DNA of 17,195 nt from Patescibacteria group bacterium UBA2772 (GTDB lineage: Bacteria; Patescibacteriota; Minisyncoccia; Moranbacterales; DUUL01). Each line of letters starts with the position of its first letter. Position 1 is the stretch's first letter. The stretch lies in the NCBI GenBank assembly GCA_002352545.1, contig DEIO01000031.1, forward strand, positions 1 through 17,195, read 5' to 3'. Below are positions 13,239 through 17,195 of this stretch, in pieces. Position numbers and translations under genes: made by a program. The notes under the pieces are model-generated. The model did not search any database and was not told the origin of the DNA. It was given only the letters and a program-made list of their open reading frames with translations.

Positions 13239-15372
13239 TAAATTTAAAAGAATAAATTATAAATATTTGAACAGGGGCCTTGTTTTGGTGCTTGTTTTTT
13301 TATTAATTTTTAATTTAACTAGGTTGAGTTTGGCGGAAGAAATAAAATTAGTAGATAAAACGGAAACAATACAAGAGCAAGAAGCAGAAACCAATGAAAG
13401 CAAAGAAGATCAAAGTGAGATTGGGATTAATGAGCAAAAAGAAGGAGGAATAAAATTAAAAGAAAAAGAACCAGAGCCTTCGGTTAGTCAAGAAAATGAA
13501 GAAGATGAGAAAGCGCTTTTAGAAGTAGAAGAAGTTGGAGAGAAAGAAGGGAGGGAAATAAAAGAAATTGAGATTGAATCGAAGGTAGAAAGCGGAAAAG
13601 AAGACGATGCTATTTCTGAAGCTTTTTTATTAACGGTAGATAAAGAGGAGAAGGTAGATGAAGATAATAACGAAAAATGCACATTAAAAAATAGAAATGG
13701 TTTAGATAAAGTTCGTTTAAATGAAATTTTTCCTTTTCCGTCCGAAGGTGCGATCGAGGTCGGAAGAAAGGAAGATTGGATTGAATTATATAATATGGGG
13801 GATGATAAGGTTGATTTGGGAGGGTGTTGTTTGGTTGATGGAAGATATAAGCCTAGTAAAAAAAATATAGAAAAATGTTTTTTCGTTGGTGAAAATAATG
13901 AAATTAGAAGCGGTGAATATAAAATTTTTGAAAGATCAGAATTTAAATTTGATATTAATAATAAAAGTGAGGACGGAATATTTTTCTTGGATAGCGAGGG
14001 AAATATTTTGGATAAGGCTTTTTATAGCGGGAAAGCAAAGGAAAATTATTTCTATGCACTTAATTTTAAAAATAAATGGCAATGGACGGAATTTTTGACT
14101 TTTGGAGAAGCTAATGAATTTAAAATTTATTCTGAAAAACTTGAAATTACTGAATTAATGCCAAATCCTGAGGGCGCAGATGGAGGAAAGGAATGGGTTG
14201 AAATTTTAAATAATGATGATAAAAAAATCGAATTGACAGGTTGGTCGATCGTCAACCATCTTGATAAAGAATTCGGATTGGATGATTTAGAAGTTCTTTC
14301 AGGGCAACGATTGAAGGTAGAAATTTTTTCAACAAGCAGTTTCTTGAGGAATAGCAAAGGGGTAGTTAAATTAAAAGATCCGAATGGAGAAATTGTAGAT
14401 GAAATGGCTTATTTAGAAAGTGCCAAGGAAAATGCTTCTTTAAATAAAAATTTAGCTGAGCAGTGGTCGTGGAGTATTTTTGCTACTCCGGGTGCTGAGA
14501 ATAAGTTCAATAGTTTGCCGACTTATAAAGTTGATATTCCGGATAAAATTTATGAAGATATTAAGACAGAGTTTAAGATCAAAAAAGTAGAAGATTTAGA
14601 CGGAGAAGATTTGAAATATCGTTGGGATTTTGGAGACGAAAGCAAAAGTTATCTTCAAGAAACCACGCACACTTTTAGTAAAAAAGACCGCTATACTATT
14701 CAAACTAGAGTGAGTGATTTAAGCGCTGATGTCTTCAAGCTTTTTGAAATTAAAGTTGAAAAATTTCCTCAATTTGATTTAAAAATTGTTAAAATATTGC
14801 CTAATCCAAAAGGAAAAGATAATGAGAATGAAAAAATTTGGATTGAAAATCAAGAAAACAAAACGATTAATTTGAAAGGTTGGATTATTGCGACCGGAGA
14901 AAATACGAAAAAATTAACCAATCATTATATCAAAGATGATTTTAAAATAAAAGCTGGAAAGACAAAAGCTTTAAATCGAGATGATTGCCCTTTTTCTTTG
15001 TTGAATAAAAAAGGAAGAGTTGAATTGAAATCTCCTAATGGGGAAACGATTGATAAAGTTAAGTATGAAAAAGAAAAAATTAAAGAAGATGAATTGTATT
15101 ATTTAGAAAATGATTTTTGGATTTGGTCAAAGTTGGTTTTGGCAGAAGAAAAAAAATCAATTGTTTTGGGTGATACTAGCTTAAATTTGATTCAAGCGAG
15201 TGAGAAGGAGAAAGCTTTTATGACAATGAATGAACTTTTGAGAAATTCAAGATTGAGTAGGACTGATGGTTTCAAGGTGACTTTTTTCAACAATTGGTTA
15301 TTTATTCAATCTCAAAATTTATTTTTTAAATTTATTTTTCCATCTTCTTATTGGAATAGATTTAGTGCTTAG
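13228..15372 (+). CDS. Secreted surface protein: lamin-tail and PKD domains
   Basis: A 714-residue exported protein. It has a basic N-terminus and hydrophobic core (17-33) with a plausible signal-peptidase site after SLA36, then a Glu/Lys-rich low-complexity stalk (37-150). Three lamin-tail-domain (LTD) units follow: 161-300 (VRLNEIFPFP...DWIELYN), 304-428 (LEITELMPNPEG...EWVEILN...LTGWSI) and 517-640 (LKIVKILPNPKG...IWIEN...LKGWII). A PKD-like domain (432-512, with YRWDFGD and HTFSKKDRYTIQTRVSD) lies between the second and third. LTD modules in bacterial surface proteins are thought to mediate binding or anchoring; no enzyme domain is seen. There is no C-terminal sorting signal or clear TM, and the end (SSYWNRFSA) looks unspecific. 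I chose ATG 13228, which overlaps dgkA by 11 nt; an upstream TTG (13204) would add 8 residues and is less likely. Confidence 0.85.
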   Translation: MFFDKFKRINYKYLNRGLVLVLVFLLIFNLTRLSLAEEIKLVDKTETIQEQEAETNESKEDQSEIGINEQKEGGIKLKEKEPEPSVSQENEEDEKALLEVEEVGEKEGREIKEIEIESKVESGKEDDAISEAFLLTVDKEEKVDEDNNEKCTLKNRNGLDKVRLNEIFPFPSEGAIEVGRKEDWIELYNMGDDKVDLGGCCLVDGRYKPSKKNIEKCFFVGENNEIRSGEYKIFERSEFKFDINNKSEDGIFFLDSEGNILDKAFYSGKAKENYFYALNFKNKWQWTEFLTFGEANEFKIYSEKLEITELMPNPEGADGGKEWVEILNNDDKKIELTGWSIVNHLDKEFGLDDLEVLSGQRLKVEIFSTSSFLRNSKGVVKLKDPNGEIVDEMAYLESAKENASLNKNLAEQWSWSIFATPGAENKFNSLPTYKVDIPDKIYEDIKTEFKIKKVEDLDGEDLKYRWDFGDESKSYLQETTHTFSKKDRYTIQTRVSDLSADVFKLFEIKVEKFPQFDLKIVKILPNPKGKDNENEKIWIENQENKTINLKGWIIATGENTKKLTNHYIKDDFKIKAGKTKALNRDDCPFSLLNKKGRVELKSPNGETIDKVKYEKEKIKEDELYYLENDFWIWSKLVLAEEKKSIVLGDTSLNLIQASEKEKAFMTMNELLRNSRLSRTDGFKVTFFNNWLFIQSQNLFFKFIFPSSYWNRFSA

Positions 15373-15559
15373 TTTTAGAATAGTTTTAGATTTTGCGAGT
15401 TTATGAAGTTGAAAAAATAGTTTTTTGTGATTTATAAAAAGGCTTTTTTAGGGTTTTTTTATTTTAATTGGGGTAAAACGGCAAACTGATTGCTGAGTGT
15501 TTTTCGAATTGATTTTATTAAATAATTATTTTCAGTAAATAAAAATTAACCTATATTTT

Positions 15560-16705
15560 ATGTCTAAAATATCCAAGAAAAAACAGAATATAATTTCAAA
15601 TTGTAATTATTGTAGTTGGAATTAGCTTGTCTTTTTTGATTTTTGGTTCAAATAACCAAAAAGAAGTGGTGGCCGAAAAAGTAGATTTTGCCAAAAAGGT
15701 TGAGGTAATGATAATGGGAGAGGAAAATTCTAAAATAGCGGAAACTTTCAAAACTGCAACTTTTAGTTCAATCAATTCGGCCGAAGTGGTGGTAGAACAA
15801 ACCGGTTGAATTAGTTGAATTGATTTTCAGGTTGGAGATCAGGTTCAAAAAGGTCAAATTTTAGCAATTTTTGATCAATCTACTTCGGTCAATTCTGCGA
15901 AAGTAGCGTTGGAAGATTCTCAACGAAATTTAAATTTGGCTGAAGATAATTTGAAAAAAACTAGAAAATCGATTGAGGAAAGTTTGGAGATTGTTAAGAA
16001 TAATAAACATATTGACGAATTAAAATTAAAACAAGCCGAAGATGGTGGCGATCAAGATATAATTGCTTTAGCGGAGAAAGCTTTGGACAACAGCAAAGAC
16101 GCAGAGGATAAAGTCGAGCAAGATGTCAAAATTTCTATTAACAATGCTAAAATTTAGATTTCTCAGGTTCAGTCGATAGTTCGGCAAAATCAAATTGCCT
16201 ATGAAAAATCGATTGTCGGAGCTCCTATTTCAGGAACAATAACAGCCAAAAATATTAATCAATATGATTATATTTCAGCTGGAGCTGGCGTTGCGGAAAT
16301 TTCAGGAGCCAGTCAATTGAAGGCTAAAATTTTCTTAAATAATTTTGAAGTTAGTAAGGTAGTTGAAAGTGGCCCAGTTTCGATTGAAATTTATGGTAGG
16401 GATTATCCAGGAAAAATCGCTTCTTTGTCTTTGGTTGCTAATTCCAATAACAATCGCTACGAAGTTCAAATTGAAAGTTCGGAAGAAATTATTGCTGGTG
16501 CTAATCAATTAGCTAAAATTGAAATTAAGTTAAAATTAAATTCAGAAAAAGAAAATTCGTTCTTTATGCCATTGTCAGCCGTTAATATTGGTCAACAAAA
16601 AAACACAGTTTTTGTAAACGACAATAATCAAGCCAAGCTTTTGAAAATTGAAATCGGTAGAACAGTCGGCGATCAAATTGAAGTGTTGGAGGGATTGAAA
16701 AAGGG
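15560..16705 (+). pseudogene. RND efflux periplasmic adaptor, degraded
   Basis: Remnant of an HlyD/AcrA-type membrane-fusion protein that would link an RND pump to the outside. From ATG 15560 (MSKISKKKQNI) the frame must shift near 15599 (one extra A in a short A-run) to reach the membrane anchor IVIIVVGISLSFLIFG. Then come a lipoyl half (VVVEQTG...IDFQVGDQVQKGQILAIFD), an alpha-hairpin (about 15909-16160, charged coiled coil), the second lipoyl half (IVGAPISGTITAKNINQYDYI) and the beta-barrel/membrane-proximal part ending GDQIEVLEGLKKGD. Three nonsense codons interrupt it: TGA 15807, TGA 15816 and TAG 16155. Each is one C-to-T step from a plausible CGA or CAG. It fuses to an RND C-terminus at about 16700-16706. 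Clearly inactive. Confidence 0.9.
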
Positions 16706-16897
16706 CGACTTCGAATGCGTCCGATTATTTTGACTTCGATTACTACTATTATGGGACTTTTGCCATTGTCAATCGCTGAACTAACTTGGCGGAATATGGG
16801 TTTTACAATTATTTGCGGTTTGGCTTTTGGGACAATCTTAACTTTGTTTATAGTCCCAGCAATGATGGTGAGTTTCTATTATAAAAAAATAAAATAA
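16706..16897 (+). pseudogene. RND transporter C-terminal remnant
   Basis: About 63 codons matching the extreme C-terminus of RND permeases: RLRMRPIILTSITTIMGLLPLSI, then a Trp-containing link, then GFTIICGLAFGTILTLFIVPAMMVSFYYKK. The first block is the conserved loop and penultimate helix (RPIL-T-x-x-T-x-GLLPLA); the second is the last helix (LTLFVVPVLY-type). The frame (ATG 16715 is just an internal Met) differs from that of the adaptor by one register, so the large N-terminal part of a roughly 1000-residue pump was lost in a deletion that joined the two genes. A good terminator follows the TAA, presumably the original end of the operon. Confidence 0.9.
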
Positions 16898-16918
16898 TTA
16901 ACTCTTCAATTTTACTAA

Positions 16919-16948
16919 AAATAACCAGTTGAAAGGCTGGTTATTTTT
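16919..16948 (+). terminator. Intrinsic terminator after the RND remnant
   Basis: AAATAACCAG(TT) at 16919-16930 pairs with (GG)CTGGTTATTT at 16935-16946 around a GAAA tetraloop (16931-16934), followed by further T (16947-16948). Intact although the genes it served are dead. Confidence 0.85.
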
Positions 16949-16980
16949 CTGGTTAACAAACGCATGAACACATTAAAAAT

Positions 16981-17195
16981 TCAAGTCAACTTTGCACCAC
17001 TTTTCCAAAATTCATTAGGACTTAAATATTTTAATTTCTTTCTTGGTCGATTATTAAGCCGTTCTTGAATTAAATAAATATCATCATTACTAACATTTTT
17101 TAAATCAACATTTCTGGGTAAATACTGTCTAATTAATTTATTCATATTTTCAACACCTCCTTTTTGACAAGATTTAAAAGGATCACAGAAATAAG
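16981..17195 (-). pseudogene. IS30-family transposase, 3' part with frameshift
   Basis: On the minus strand the frame entering at 17193 encodes YFCDPFKSCQKGGVEN, then NKLIRQYLPRNVDL, then IQERLNNRPRKKL, the C-terminal hallmark of IS30-family DDE transposases; the final catalytic Glu lies in KGGVENMN. The frame then hits TAA (17022-17024). Restoring one A in the short A-run just before it gives KYLSPNEFWKSGAKLT and a stop at 16981-16983, so a single-base deletion has clipped the last ~16 residues. The catalytic domain continues beyond the window, and the left part of the element is unseen. Whether the frameshift kills activity is uncertain because the core is upstream. An IS30 terminal repeat probably lies near 16950-17000 but cannot be proved without the other end. 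Confidence 0.85.

Noticed and set aside
15807..15818. Two TGA codons in the adaptor frame as evidence for UGA recoding (Gly or Trp).
   Set aside because: A complete RF2 with SPF and GGQ motifs and a UGA-dependent frameshift site is present. The same gene also has a TAG and a frameshift, and other genes show no in-frame TGA. Decay explains it better.

Overview
The window is AT-rich, gene-dense bacterial chromosome. The gene set suggests a small-genome bacterium of the Patescibacteria (candidate phyla radiation) type. The clues are a four-domain ribosomal protein S1, a short archaeal-type cytidylate kinase, a secreted lamin-tail-domain protein, single-copy housekeeping genes in tight runs, and almost no Shine-Dalgarno sequences. 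This placement is inference; no rRNA or marker phylogeny is available here. UGA is read as stop: the prfB gene encodes an RF2 with the SPF and GGQ motifs and a classic in-frame UGA frameshift site, which argues against the UGA-recoding lineages of that radiation.

Layout, left to right. A small polytopic membrane protein (minus strand) and a tRNA-Thr(CGU) gene (minus) are followed by a promoter-bearing inverted-repeat element (copy A) and a 5'-truncated AbiEii-like gene. Next comes the cell-division and translation block prfB (programmed +1 frameshift), ftsE, ftsX, with a palindromic repeat that has become the last codons of prfB. A strong promoter at 4769-4797 then drives rpsA-cmk-tilS-ftsH, closed by a terminator at 9733-9766. 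An S66 peptidase (LdcA/MccF-like) and a tiny Gly/Arg-rich two-helix membrane protein follow. A 395-bp hairpin-rich intergenic region leads to murA with its own promoter, then a second copy (B) of the inverted-repeat element, then dgkA and a large secreted LTD-LTD-PKD-LTD surface protein overlapping dgkA by 11 nt.

The right end is decaying DNA: an RND efflux adaptor pseudogene (one frameshift, three nonsense codons) fused by a large deletion to the last ~63 codons of its RND transporter, a good terminator, and the 3' end of an IS30-family transposase with a frameshift near its C-terminus.

How the genes work together: the window is mainly about translation (RF2, S1, TilS, tRNA-Thr), nucleotide supply (Cmk), membrane proteostasis and division (FtsH, FtsEX) and cell-envelope building (MurA, DgkA-type kinase, S66 carboxypeptidase, surface protein). 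The most interesting unexplained signal is the pair of ~120-bp elements A and B. They share conserved inner boxes, while their outer arms differ completely in sequence between copies yet pair perfectly within each copy. Both carry a -35-like hexamer facing the minus strand.
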